This document shows, piece by piece, positions 32,301 through 41,400 of a stretch of 41,424 nucleotides of DNA. How positions within the stretch are numbered: the stretch's first letter is position 1; every line of letters starts with the position of its first letter. The notes under the pieces are model-generated. The model ran no database searches. It had not been told where the DNA came from and saw only the letters and a program-made list of their open reading frames with translations. This DNA is from Rhodospirillales bacterium. Its GTDB lineage: Bacteria; Pseudomonadota; Alphaproteobacteria; Acetobacterales; Acetobacteraceae. The stretch spans positions 1-41,424 of the forward strand of contig JANYDF010000079.1 of NCBI GenBank assembly GCA_025359905.1, in the 5' to 3' direction. A program made the position numbers and the translations under genes.

Positions 32301-35300
32301 CGCCCGCGTAGGTATTGACCGCCGACAGCCGAAGCGTGCCATGACCTTCGACGATGATGCCGCCGGTGCCCTGGGTATAGCCCGGCGTGCTGTGATAACC
32401 TGCCGCCAGCGCCGATCCTGTGTCGTCGCCGATGACGCCGGACACGGTTTGCGTGCCGGCCGGGGCAAAGGTCAGCGATGGGCTGTTGCCTTGCAGGTAG
32501 ATGCCGCTGGCGAACGCCTGGCCCGTGCCGCCGGTGCCGCCAGTGCCGCCGCTGACCAGGCCAGCCGGGATATCCAAGCTGCCCGCAATGATCAGCGTGC
32601 CGCCTTCCTGGATGAAAATATCACCGCCCGCGCCCAGGCCGCCACCACCATCGGCGCCCGCGCCATCGCCGCCACCAAAGCCGCCTGTGCCATGCGACGG
32701 GCTGGCCGCACCACCGCCGCCGCCGCCGAAGCCGCCAAAGCCGCCATTGGAGTAGCCGAAGCCGCCGCCGCCGCCAAAGCCGCCAAAGCCGCCATAATTG
32801 TAGCCGCCGCCACCGCCGCCACCGTAACCGCCGAAGCCGCCGGAGTGGCCGTTACCATCGCTGCCGCCAACGCCGCCGCCGCCGCCATCGCCAAAACTTG
32901 AGCCGCCACCACCGCCGCCGCCCGACGCGCCGCCGGCGATCGGGCCGGTAATGCCCGCACCGCCGCCCGGCGCATTCGGCACGATGCCCGGTGACCCGGG
33001 ATGGCCCGGGCTACCGCCGTCGCCGCCGATGCCGCCGCCGCCGCCGCCGAAGCCCGCTGTTGCTGCGTAGCCAATGGCTCCATTGCCGCCCAGCCCGCCG
33101 CCGCCGCCCGCCGCACTGACGCCGCCAGTGGCCCCGGTGCCGCCCGATGCGATATCGTTACTGAACGTCACCCCGGTCAACGTGACCCGGCCAGGGTCGC
33201 CGGAAACATTGGCGCCAATGAACAGCCCGCCGCCAAGGCCCGCCCCGCCGCCGCCGCCCGACCCGCCATTGCCGCCACGCGCGCGCAAATGATCGAGCGC
33301 CAGATCCTCGACGGTCACCGCGCCCGCGTAGACGAACAGGCCGCGCAGCAAACTGCCGCCGTCCAGCGTATGCCCGTTGCCAGCCAGGTCGAGGGTAACG
33401 CCCGGTTTCAGATTGAACGCCTCCAACGCCGTGCCGTTCAGCGCGATGTCGGCTGCTAGCGAGATGGTGATCGTACCCGGCGTGGCTATCAGCGACGCGG
33501 CGGCGATGGCCGCGTTCAGTTCGCCGATGTTGCTTGGCGCGACCAACACCTTGCTGCCGCCCGTTGCATCGGCCACCACGGAAAACTGGCTTCCGGTCGA
33601 CGTATCCAGCGTGAAGGCTTCGCTGTTGGCCCCGCTGGTCACGGTCAGCGTGCCGCTGCTCAGGACCGCCGTGGCCCCGGCAGCAAACCCGAGCCCGGTC
33701 AGGTCGAGCACGTCGCCCGGCGCGAAGTTGGCCAGCGTGTTGGCAAACACCGCAGCGCCGCTGACCGGCGCATCGATCTGCACGGTCACGCCGCCGCCCG
33801 CGATGACAATCGCGCCGCTGCCGGCCGACGCACCGGCGGCAATGTCCAGCGTCGCCCCGGCGTCCAGCGTGGTGCCGCCGCTATAGGCATTGGCCGCCGT
33901 CAGTTGCAGTTCGCCCGCCGTGGTGACCGCGAGTCCCACGCTGCCCGGCGAATAGCCCGGCGCGCCGCCGTAGGCGGCTGCCGCCACCGATCCTTGATCG
34001 TCGCCGATCACGCCGAATACCTGTTGTGTGCCGCTCGGCGCGAAATTCAGGGTATGCCCAGCGCCTTGCAGGTAGATTGCACTGCCAAATGCCTGCCCAC
34101 CCTGCACGCCGCTGCCGCCGCCGCCACCGGCGCTGCCGTCATTGACCGGCGTGCCGCCGGCAATGGTCAGCGTGCCGCCTTCCTGGACGAAAATATCACC
34201 GCCCGCGCCCAGGCCGCCACCACCACCATTGGCGCCCGCGCCATCGCCGCCACCAAAGCCGCCTTTGCCATGCGACGGGGTGGCCGCACCACCACCGCCG
34301 CCGCCGAAGCCGCCAAAGCCGCCATTGGAGTAGCCGAAGCCGCCGCCGCCGCCAAAGCCGCCAAAGCCGCCATAGTTGTAGCTGCCGCCACCGACGCCAC
34401 CGGCACCGAACCCGCCGCCGCCCGGCCCAATTCCGGCGTTGCCGTTCAGCGCGCCGCCGTTGCCGCCCGTGCCGGTGGCGGCGTTGCCGCCAACGGCCGA
34501 ATCGCCGCTGAAGCTGACATTGGTCAGCACGACATTACCGGCGTCGCCCGGCACATTGGCGCCGATGAACAACCCGCCGCCGAGGCCGGCACCGCCGCCG
34601 CCGCCGCCGGTCGCATCGCCGCCCTTGGCCAGCATATTATTGATGGCCATCGTATCGGCCACCAGCGTGCCGGCATAGACGAACAGCCCGTGCTGATTGC
34701 CGCCGCCGTCGAGCGTGAAGCTGTTGCCGATCAGATCGAGCGTCACGCCAGGCGCCAGATTGATCGCCTCCAACGCGGTGCCGTTCAGATTGATATTGGC
34801 GCCAAGCTCGATGGAGTAGGTGCCCGGCGCCGTCTGCGCATTGTCGGCCACGATCCGCGCGTTGAGCTCGCCGATGGTGGAGACGATCGTGGAGACCGTC
34901 GTCACCAGCGTGCCGCCGCTGCCGTCCGCCGTCACTTCGAACGCAACCGCACTCGAAATGGTCAAGTCGCTCAGATTCGTTATAGTAAAATTGAACGTCT
35001 CGGAATTTGCCCCGCTGGTGACCGTCATCGGCCCGCCCAGAAAGTTCACCGAGGCACCTGCCACATAACCCAGACCGGTGACGTCGATTTGCATACCGGG
35101 CGCAATATTGGCCAGCACATTGGGGAAACTCTGCCCGCCACTGATCGTCGCATCGATGACCAGCGCACCAGCGCCGCTGCCGTTAAAATCGATCAGACCG
35201 GAACCGGTGCTGGCGCCCGCCGCGAGCTCCAGCGTGCCGGCGGCGATGGAGGTATTGCCCGAATAGGTATTCGCGGCCGTTAGCAGCAGCGTGCCGCTGC

Positions 35301-36537
35301 CGTTCAGCGAAATGCCGGTGCTGCCCGCACTATAATTAGAGTGCGCCCCAGTATAACTGGCCGCCGCCGCCGAGCCATGGTCGTCGCCGATCACGCCCGC
35401 CACCGTCATCGTGCCGGTGGGCGCGAACGTCAGCACGCCGTTGTAGCCCTGAAGGTAAATCCCGTTGGCGAACGCCTGCCCGTTGTTGGCACCAATGCCG
35501 CCTGCGACGGTGCCCGCGCCCAGTGCGCTGGTCCCCGCGATGGTCAGCGATGCTCCGCTCTGCACAAACACGTCGCCGCCAGCGCCCAGACCGCCGCCGC
35601 CGGCATGGCCCGAGGTGTTGCCGCCTTGCCCGCCGCCAAAGCCGCCGTAGCCGCCAGCGCCACCACCCATGGTGGGGCCGGCCGTCCCCGCGCCGCCGCC
35701 GCCGCCGAAGCCGCCCTGGCCGCCCTGGACTCCAGACCCGCCGCCGCCGCCAAAGCCACCTTTGCCGCCGGGCACAACGGTACTTCCACCGCCACCGCCG
35801 CCGCCATAACCGCCCGCCCCGCCGGTGCCGCTGCTGGCCGAATTCGGCCCATTGCCGCCGATGCCGCCGCCGCCGCCGCCGCTCAACGGGAAGCCCGAGA
35901 GTTTGCCGCCGCCGCCGCCGCCGCCCGAGGCACCGCCAATTGCGCCGGCCGGCGTGCCAGATCCGCCCCCGGCCGCACCCGGCACCAAACCAGCACTGCC
36001 GGCGCCACCCGGTGCGCCACCCGCTGCGCCACCAGCGCCGCCGATTCCGCCGCCGCCGCCGCCCCTGCCGCCAGCCGCCGCGCCGCCATTGCCGCCCAAT
36101 CCACCGCCGCCCGCCGCCACGACCGAACCGCCAGCGCCGCCAACTGCGGAATCGCCGCTGAACGTAACGCCATCGAGCGTCACTTGGCCCGCATCGCCCA
36201 CGACACGGGCGCCAACGAACAGCGCGCCACCAAGCCCGGCCCCGCCGCCGCCACCGCTGCCGCCTTTGGCCACGAAGTCATTGAGCGCCAGATTCTCAAC
36301 CGTCACCGCGCCCGCGTAGACGAACAGCCCGCGCTGCAAGCCGCCGCCATCCAGTGTGTGGCCCTGGCCGACGAGGTCAAGCGTCACACCAGGGGCAAGA
36401 TTAAGCGCTTCCAGCGCCACGCTGCTGAGCGTGATATCGGCGCCAAGCTCGATGGTGACCGTCCCCGGCGCCGTTACGCCATCCGCCGCGACGATTGCGG
36501 CATTCAGATCGGCCAGCGTTGATACGGTCGTACCCAT
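29371..36537 (-). CDS. Giant glycine-rich beta-helix protein with C-terminal Hint domain (Hint protein 1)
   Basis: The 2388 residues form four similar modules followed by a Hint domain. Modules begin near residues 1, 549, 1000 and 1526. Each starts with an ELNAAI-type strand, then ALEAxNLAPGVTLDLxGxGHTLDGG and RGLFVYAGAVTVENLAL, a very glycine-rich stretch, GAGGDIFVQEGGTLTIAG, IYLQG...LTFAPTGT...GVIGDDxGSA, an autotransporter-type LTAANTYSGGTT strand repeat, and LTVTSGANSETF. From Cys2059 (MPCYLRGTRILTEGGELPVE) runs a Hint_2-type autoprocessing domain with LVSPGHAFHF and YFHVELAQHDVIVAEG. About 140 further residues end the protein. No signal peptide, RTX nonapeptide or beta-barrel is seen, so the export route is unknown. 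It starts at ATG 36537 with a weak GGGTG. Surface location and self-cleavage are inferred from family. Confidence 0.88.
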   Translation of the reverse strand: MGTTVSTLADLNAAIVAADGVTAPGTVTIELGADITLSSVALEALNLAPGVTLDLVGQGHTLDGGGLQRGLFVYAGAVTVENLALNDFVAKGGSGGGGGAGLGGALFVGARVVGDAGQVTLDGVTFSGDSAVGGAGGSVVAAGGGGLGGNGGAAAGGRGGGGGGIGGAGGAAGGAPGGAGSAGLVPGAAGGGSGTPAGAIGGASGGGGGGGKLSGFPLSGGGGGGIGGNGPNSASSGTGGAGGYGGGGGGGSTVVPGGKGGFGGGGGSGVQGGQGGFGGGGGAGTAGPTMGGGAGGYGGFGGGQGGNTSGHAGGGGLGAGGDVFVQSGASLTIAGTSALGAGTVAGGIGANNGQAFANGIYLQGYNGVLTFAPTGTMTVAGVIGDDHGSAAAASYTGAHSNYSAGSTGISLNGSGTLLLTAANTYSGNTSIAAGTLELAAGASTGSGLIDFNGSGAGALVIDATISGGQSFPNVLANIAPGMQIDVTGLGYVAGASVNFLGGPMTVTSGANSETFNFTITNLSDLTISSAVAFEVTADGSGGTLVTTVSTIVSTIGELNARIVADNAQTAPGTYSIELGANINLNGTALEAINLAPGVTLDLIGNSFTLDGGGNQHGLFVYAGTLVADTMAINNMLAKGGDATGGGGGGAGLGGGLFIGANVPGDAGNVVLTNVSFSGDSAVGGNAATGTGGNGGALNGNAGIGPGGGGFGAGGVGGGSYNYGGFGGFGGGGGFGYSNGGFGGFGGGGGGAATPSHGKGGFGGGDGAGANGGGGGLGAGGDIFVQEGGTLTIAGGTPVNDGSAGGGGGSGVQGGQAFGSAIYLQGAGHTLNFAPSGTQQVFGVIGDDQGSVAAAAYGGAPGYSPGSVGLAVTTAGELQLTAANAYSGGTTLDAGATLDIAAGASAGSGAIVIAGGGVTVQIDAPVSGAAVFANTLANFAPGDVLDLTGLGFAAGATAVLSSGTLTVTSGANSEAFTLDTSTGSQFSVVADATGGSKVLVAPSNIGELNAAIAAASLIATPGTITISLAADIALNGTALEAFNLKPGVTLDLAGNGHTLDGGSLLRGLFVYAGAVTVEDLALDHLRARGGNGGSGGGGGAGLGGGLFIGANVSGDPGRVTLTGVTFSNDIASGGTGATGGVSAAGGGGGLGGNGAIGYAATAGFGGGGGGIGGDGGSPGHPGSPGIVPNAPGGGAGITGPIAGGASGGGGGGGSSFGDGGGGGVGGSDGNGHSGGFGGYGGGGGGGYNYGGFGGFGGGGGFGYSNGGFGGFGGGGGGAASPSHGTGGFGGGDGAGADGGGGLGAGGDIFIQEGGTLIIAGSLDIPAGLVSGGTGGTGGTGQAFASGIYLQGNSPSLTFAPAGTQTVSGVIGDDTGSALAAGYHSTPGYTQGTGGIIVEGHGTLRLSAVNTYAGDSTIGAGATLELASGASAGSGAIVFAGAPAALQLDAPVSGAVAFPNVVSNFAPGDVLDLRLLAYNAGATAILSSGTLTVTSGANSETFALTAPAGNSFAVIGDGSGGSAVAIAPTTIAQLNAAILAAEQVTATGTVEIDLGGDILLSGTALAAINMHSGVTLDIVGHGHTLDGGGNERGLFAYAGALRVENLALNNMHAHGGNAADGGGGGAGLGGALFIGANVAGNAGSVTLSGVTFANDRATGGAGGSTSASGGGGGGLGGAGGAGRTILSGSGGGGGGIFGGGGAPGLPGSAGGISGAAGGGSGNGGVPGGASGGGGGGGTGLPGPGVLGGGGGGVGGLNGQLVTSTVGIGGRGGYGGGGGGGSAYGARGGFGGGGGGGFTIGGFGGFGGGGGGAAVPANVGVGGFGGGNAGHGGGGGLAAGGDIFVQEGASLTIAGAAGITAGAVAGAIGGIGANSGQSFANGIYLQGNNTLTFAPTGTQTISGEIGDDQGQAYIGSASYIKGSVGLLVNGSGTLKLTAANTFSGGITLHSGHLELNAGGAAGSGTIDFTGSAVLAIGTADLSTSGSVSTFANIIHGFALGDTIDLTGIAFAPGGTAIVNAGGTLEVIEGGHTIELNLGGDFAAGSVFPLSSDGASGTDIMPCYLRGTRILTEGGELPVEHLRPGTRLVTPAGLGAPVKRIVWIGSTRFDASRHPRPHEVWPVRIRQGAFGEGLPSRDLLVSPGHAFHFDGALIQAERLINGVTIFQDRAITRGEYFHVELAQHDVIVAEGVQAESYLDTGNRRAFAQSKVLHRMHPDFSAKPVDATCLPLALSGPVLRAVRNRLLARAEAVGYFRQYCPELHVLTDDGRLIAPRHNRDGIYRFHLPQRERVSLVSRVWVPGHHLADSSDPRSLGVCVARLRLDGRFMPLADLADGDGWHPDESAGGEPLRWTNGLARLPHAVRRITATLTGRPAFWSHHRLALPDVARAAA
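32581..32812 (-). repeat. Near-identical internal segment, copy in module 3 of Hint protein 1
   Basis: This stretch is almost the same as 34156-34393, differing by scattered substitutions and a 3-nt gap. The match is much closer than between other parts of the modules. It encodes YNYGGFGGFGGGGGFGYSNG and the DIFIQEGGTLIIAG end of the glycine-rich part. This points to recent duplication or gene conversion. Confidence 0.85.
34156..34393 (-). repeat. Near-identical internal segment, copy in module 2 of Hint protein 1
   Basis: This is the partner of 32581-32812. It encodes YNYGGFGGFGGGGGFGYSNG and DIFVQEGGTLTIAG. Confidence 0.85.
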
Positions 36538-36667
36538 AGAGCACCCACGATGCGAGTTGTTACGCCCACGTCAATGCGGTACCACAATTGTTCACATGAA
36601 AGTCCAGGGAATGAAATCCCCCGAACCCGGCAACTCGATATTTCACACTAAAAGTTTTTCTTGATGG

Positions 36668-38386
36668 TCAATCCGGCCAATCGGTCAACATGCCAGAAAT
36701 TTGCAGTTCAGCAATGAGTGGCATCAACTGTGCCGCGTAGCCTTTCCAGCGGCCGAGCCCGCGCGCATTCACCGGCTGGCGCACTTGCGCCCGGCTGGCG
36801 GTGCGGACCCGGCTCTGTCCCTCGTGAAACCGGGCGCAATTCGGGTCCGGCGGCAAGTCCAGATGCGTCAGCACGCGCTCCAGCGTGGCGTCGAAATCCG
36901 TGACCCAGTCCGACAATTTCACCGTCAGGATCGGGTTCGGCAGCGCCGCGCGCCAATGCGCCATCAGCCGGTGCTGCTGCGCGATGGTCCAGCCCAGATC
37001 GGCCAGATCGTGCGCGTACGGGTGGCTGCCGTGAAAACGGAATGTGAAAATTGACAAACCAATATCGCGCGGATCGCGCACGCAATGAATGATCTTCGCA
37101 TAGGGCAGTAACAAACCAATCAGCCCAACATGCAAGTAATTGCCCGGCATCTTGTCCACAATGCGGGTCTTGTCCGGCGCCAGCGCCTGCAATTCCGCCA
37201 AATAGCGCGCCGCCGCCGCATCCAGCGCCGCCGCATCCAGCCCGGCAATGCGCCGCACCGCCGCATCGCCGTAGCCGTGGCCGAGCGCGCCAAACATCTG
37301 CGTCAGCGCCGCCCGCTCACCCGCGCCATGCACCTGCGCGTGCGCCGCAAGAATTTGCTCGCACAACGTGGTGCCCGAGCGCGGCATGCCGACGATGAAC
37401 ACCGGCGCCGGATCGCGGTTGGCGGCGCGCGGCCCGGCAGCGAACCGCTCATGCGGCAACGCGCTGATGTTGGCGTCGATGAACGCGCGATGCGCATCGC
37501 GCGAAAACGGCTGGCTGCGGCGCAGCAGCGCATGGCCCGCCTGCCAATGGGTAAAAGCGGTGGCGGCATCGCTGTTGCCGGACCAGAAGCGCGCCAGATC
37601 GTAGTGCGCCATGATTTGGTGTTCGAGCACCGCATCCGGCCCCATATGCTCCAGCGCGCGCGCCATCCGCTCCGCCTCGCGCCCGGCCACTGCGGGACGC
37701 CGCTCGGCCATCGCCAGCAGCACGCGCCGCCAATGCCACAGCGGGGCAATGTCCGGCGGGATCGGGCCGAGCGCCTCCAAGTCCGCTAGCGCCGCGCGTG
37801 CGTCGTCGAGCCGGTTGAGTTGCAGCAGTGCAAGCGCGCGCTGCAAGTGCCAATGCCGCAGCACCCGCGGCCCGTCCTGCGGCGGGCCGGCCGCGTCAAG
37901 CAGATCGAGCGCATCGCCGCCGCGTTCCTCCAGCAGCATGTCGGCGGCCAAATTCAGCCGGGCGCCCGCATTGCCCGGCGTGCGCGCCAGCGCATCGAGC
38001 AGCAGCGTCTCCGCCGCCTCCGCTTCGCCGGTCAGACGCATGAACGCGCCAAGATTGGCAGTCGCTGCCGCGTGACCCGGCTCGCGCCGCAATGCCTCAC
38101 GCATCGCCACCTTGGCGTCCTCGATGGCATTCTGGCGGTAGCGCGCCACGCCGAAATTCACCCAGGCTTCCGCCCAATCCGGCGAGATCCGCAGCGCGGC
38201 GGCAAACGCCTGCTCCGCCCGCCCCGGCTCATTCAGCGCGAGCCATGCCTGCCCGTACGCATAATGCGGCTCACGGCGCTGCGGGGCGGCGTGGCAGGCA
38301 TCGCTGGCCGCCTGCAGCGCAGTTTGGGCATCGCCAGCCTGCAATGCGGCAGCGAAGCGCTGTAGCAGCGCGTCAGGCGAGTCCAT
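36668..38386 (-). CDS. TPR-containing sulfotransferase
   Basis: The 572-residue protein has N-terminal tetratricopeptide repeats (about 1-300; for example PHYAYGQAWLALNEPGRAEQ, AWVNFGVARYRQNAIEDAKV and ATANLGAFMRLTGEAEAAET) and a C-terminal sulfotransferase domain (Sulfotransfer_3 type). The PAPS-binding 5' loop is FIVGMPRSGTTLCEQIL (about residue 329) and the 3'-phosphate loop is IIHCVRDPRDIGLSIF (about 433). Such enzymes move sulfate from PAPS to an acceptor; the TPRs may hold the acceptor or a partner. ATG 38386 has GGAG 8 nt upstream and starts 14 nt after the Hint protein 2 stop, so the two share a transcript. Hint protein 1 starts 130 nt downstream. The acceptor is unknown. Confidence 0.9.
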   Translation of the reverse strand: MDSPDALLQRFAAALQAGDAQTALQAASDACHAAPQRREPHYAYGQAWLALNEPGRAEQAFAAALRISPDWAEAWVNFGVARYRQNAIEDAKVAMREALRREPGHAAATANLGAFMRLTGEAEAAETLLLDALARTPGNAGARLNLAADMLLEERGGDALDLLDAAGPPQDGPRVLRHWHLQRALALLQLNRLDDARAALADLEALGPIPPDIAPLWHWRRVLLAMAERRPAVAGREAERMARALEHMGPDAVLEHQIMAHYDLARFWSGNSDAATAFTHWQAGHALLRRSQPFSRDAHRAFIDANISALPHERFAAGPRAANRDPAPVFIVGMPRSGTTLCEQILAAHAQVHGAGERAALTQMFGALGHGYGDAAVRRIAGLDAAALDAAAARYLAELQALAPDKTRIVDKMPGNYLHVGLIGLLLPYAKIIHCVRDPRDIGLSIFTFRFHGSHPYAHDLADLGWTIAQQHRLMAHWRAALPNPILTVKLSDWVTDFDATLERVLTHLDLPPDPNCARFHEGQSRVRTASRAQVRQPVNARGLGRWKGYAAQLMPLIAELQISGMLTDWPD

Positions 38387-38400
38387 GCCAATTTCTCCGT

Positions 38401-41400
38401 CTAGGCGGCGGCAGCCGACTGCGGCAGCACCAGCGCGTGATGCGCCCAGAACATCGGGCGATGGGCGAGCCGCATCGTGACCCGCAGTGCCGCGTGTGGC
38501 AACCGCGCCAAGCCGTTGGTCCATCGCACCGTCTGGTGCTCCCAACGCTCCGCCGGGTGCCAGCCATCGCAGTCAACCAGATCATCCAGCGGCATCACCC
38601 GCCCATCCAGCCGCAACTGGGTAACGCAGACGCCAAGTGCGCGTGCATCGGCATTGTCGGCGAGCAGATGCCCCGGCACCCAGGACCGTGAAGCCAAACG
38701 AACGGGGCCCGGCCGTGCCAGCGTGAACCGGTATGCCGCGTCCGCCGCCGCATCCGATGGGCCGGCGGGCGCGCAGTCTGGTGCGATCCGTTCCCCATCG
38801 CCGGTCACCAGATACAAGTGCGGATCGGCGAAACGGACAAAGCCGAGCGCCTCAGCGCGGGCCAGCAGGTGAAGGCGCAGCGGTCCGGGCAGTGCGCCGC
38901 CGGGTGCTAACGGCAAGCAAGCCGCTTCCGCCGGCGTGGCCGGGAAGTCCGGATGCAACCGGAACAGCACGTTAGATTTGCTGAATACGCTGCGATTGCC
39001 GGTATCCAGATACGTTTCCGCCTCGACCCCTTCGGCGACGATCACATCGTGCCGGGCCAGTTCGACATGAAAATATTCGCCGCGCGTGATCGACCGGTCC
39101 TGGAAAATCGTCGCTCCGTTGACCAAGCGCTCCGCCTGGATCAGTGATCCATGGAAATGGAATGCGTGGCCGGGCGACACCAGCAGATCGCGCGCCGGCA
39201 AGCCTTCGCCAAACGCGCCCTGCCGCACACGCACCGGCCAGACCTCATGCGGGCGCGGATGGCTGCTGGCGTCGAACGGCGTAGCGCCAACCCAGACGAT
39301 CCGTTTGACTGGCGCGCCAAGTCCGGCGGGTGTCACCAAGCGCATTCCGGGCAGCAAACGCTCCACCGGCCGCTCGCCATGCTCGGTCAAAATACGCGTG
39401 CCGCGCAGGTAGCAGGGCGTAACATCCGTGCCCGCGCCACTGTCCGGCGCCAGCGTGAACACCGTGCCGGGCGCGTAGCTATGATCGAGATCAAGCGCGA
39501 TGGTCTGGCCATTGGCGATCACGTCCAGCGTGCCGCCTGCGTCGACCACGGCAGTACTGGCGGCGCTGTAGGCCAGCCCAGTCAGGTCGATCGTGTCGCC
39601 GGGTGCAAAGCCGTCGATCTTGTTGGCCAAGCTGGAGACGCTGCCGCTGGTGCTGAGCGCGGCGTTGTCGAGCGCCAGCGCCGCCGCGCCGGCAAAGCCG
39701 ATGGCGCCGCTGCCCGCTGCGCCATGGGCCGCAAGTTCCAGCACCCCGCTGTGCAGCGCGATGCCGCCGCGAAATGTGTTGGCGGCGGTAAGTTTGAGCG
39801 TGCCGCTGCCGTCGACCGCGATGCCGCCGGTGCCGGGCGCATAGCTGCCGGGGCCGCTGTAGCTCGCCGCCGCCGCAGAACCTTGATCGTCGCCGATCAC
39901 CCCGCCGATTGTCAGAGTGCCGGACGGGCTGAACGCCAGGACATTGGCCAGACCCTGCAGGTAAACGCCGCTGGCGAAGGCTTGCCCAGCGGTTGCCCCA
40001 GCCCCGCCAGTGACCGCTCCAGCCGCGATGCTCGACCCGCCCGCGATGGTCAGCGAGCCGCCTTCCTGCACGAAGATGTCGCCACCGGCGGCAAGTCCGC
40101 CGCCGCCGTTCAGGCTGGCGTTTCCGCCACCGAACCCGCCGCCGCCAGCACCGCCGCCAGCACCGCCGCCACCGCCACCGCCGAAGCCGCCACCAGCGCC
40201 AGACGTGGCGCCACTTCCAGCACCAGCGCCGCCCAAACCGCCGCCGCCGCCAGCGCCAGAGCCGCCGGCATGACTGGCGATACCGCCCGCGCCGCCGCTG
40301 GCCTTGGCGTTCACCACGCTCACGCCGGTCAGCGTCACGCTGCCCGCGTCACCGGGCACATTCGCGCCGACGAACAGCGCGCCGCCCAATCCCGCCCCGC
40401 CGCCGCCGCCGTATGCGCCGCTGCCGCCCTTGGCCGCCATGTTGGCCAGCACAAGGTCCACAATGCTGACGGCGCCCGCGTAAACGAACAGCCCGCGCGC
40501 CGTGCCGCCGCCATCCAGCGTGTGGCCGTTGCCAACGATGTCCAGCGCCACGCCGGCCGCAATGGTCAACGCCTCCAGCGCCGTGCCGCCGAGGGCAATG
40601 TCGGACGCGATTGCGATGGTGATCGTGCCCGCCGTGGTGACCTGCGCCGCCGCCCGGATTGCCGCGTTGAGTTCGGCGGCATTGCTCGCCGCCAGCGACA
40701 CCACGCTGCCGCCCGCGCCGTCGCTGAGCACACCGAACACCGCGCCGCCGGGCGCGGCGAGCTTGAACGATTCGCTGTTGGCCCCGCTGGTGACGGTCAG
40801 CGTGCCGCTGCTGTACACCGCCGACGCACCGGCGGCGAAACTCAGGCCACGGAGGTCGATCAAATCGCCGGGGCCGAAATTGTCGAGCGTGTTGGCGAAG
40901 GCCACGGCACCGCTCACCGGCGCATCGAGTTGCAGCGCCGCCGGGCCGCCGCTGAACGCGTTGGCGGCGGTCAGCTTCAACGTACCCGCCGTGCTGACGG
41001 TGATGCCCACGCTGCCGGCGGCATAGCTGCCAGGACCGGCGTAACTCGCGGCAGCGGCGGAGCCTTGATCGTCGCCAATCGCACCCGCGATGGTCAGTGT
41101 GCCGCTGGGGGCAAGCACCAGTTGGTTGCCGGCACCCTGGAGATAGACGCCGCTGCCGAAGGCTTGCCCCGCCTGCGCGCCGCTGCCGCCCGTCACACTG
41201 CCCGCACCCAGCGTGGCACCGCCCGCGATCGTCAGCGTGGCGCCTGCTTGCACGAATATGTCGCCGCCCGCACCCAAACCGCCGCCGCCGGTGCCGTTGG
41301 CGGGGCTTGCCAATCCGCCACCGCCGCCGAAACCGCCCTGCCCTGCGGCCGCGCCACCACCGCCGCCGCCGCCGAACCCGCCGCTGCCGCCCAGGCTGCC

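Noticed and set aside
30000-36500. GGC/GCC trinucleotide runs as a CRISPR-like or satellite array
   Set aside because: No regular spacer-repeat structure is present; the runs are codons of glycine-rich protein segments.
30691-36522. Several long Pro- or Ala-rich + strand open frames over the Hint protein 1 gene
   Set aside because: They are complements of glycine-rich GGC repeats. They show no independent starts, ribosome-binding sites or motifs.
36541-36600. Promoter for Hint protein 1 (TTGACG on the - strand near 36574-36569)
   Set aside because: The -35-like hexamer lacks a convincing -10 element at proper spacing, so I do not list it as a feature.
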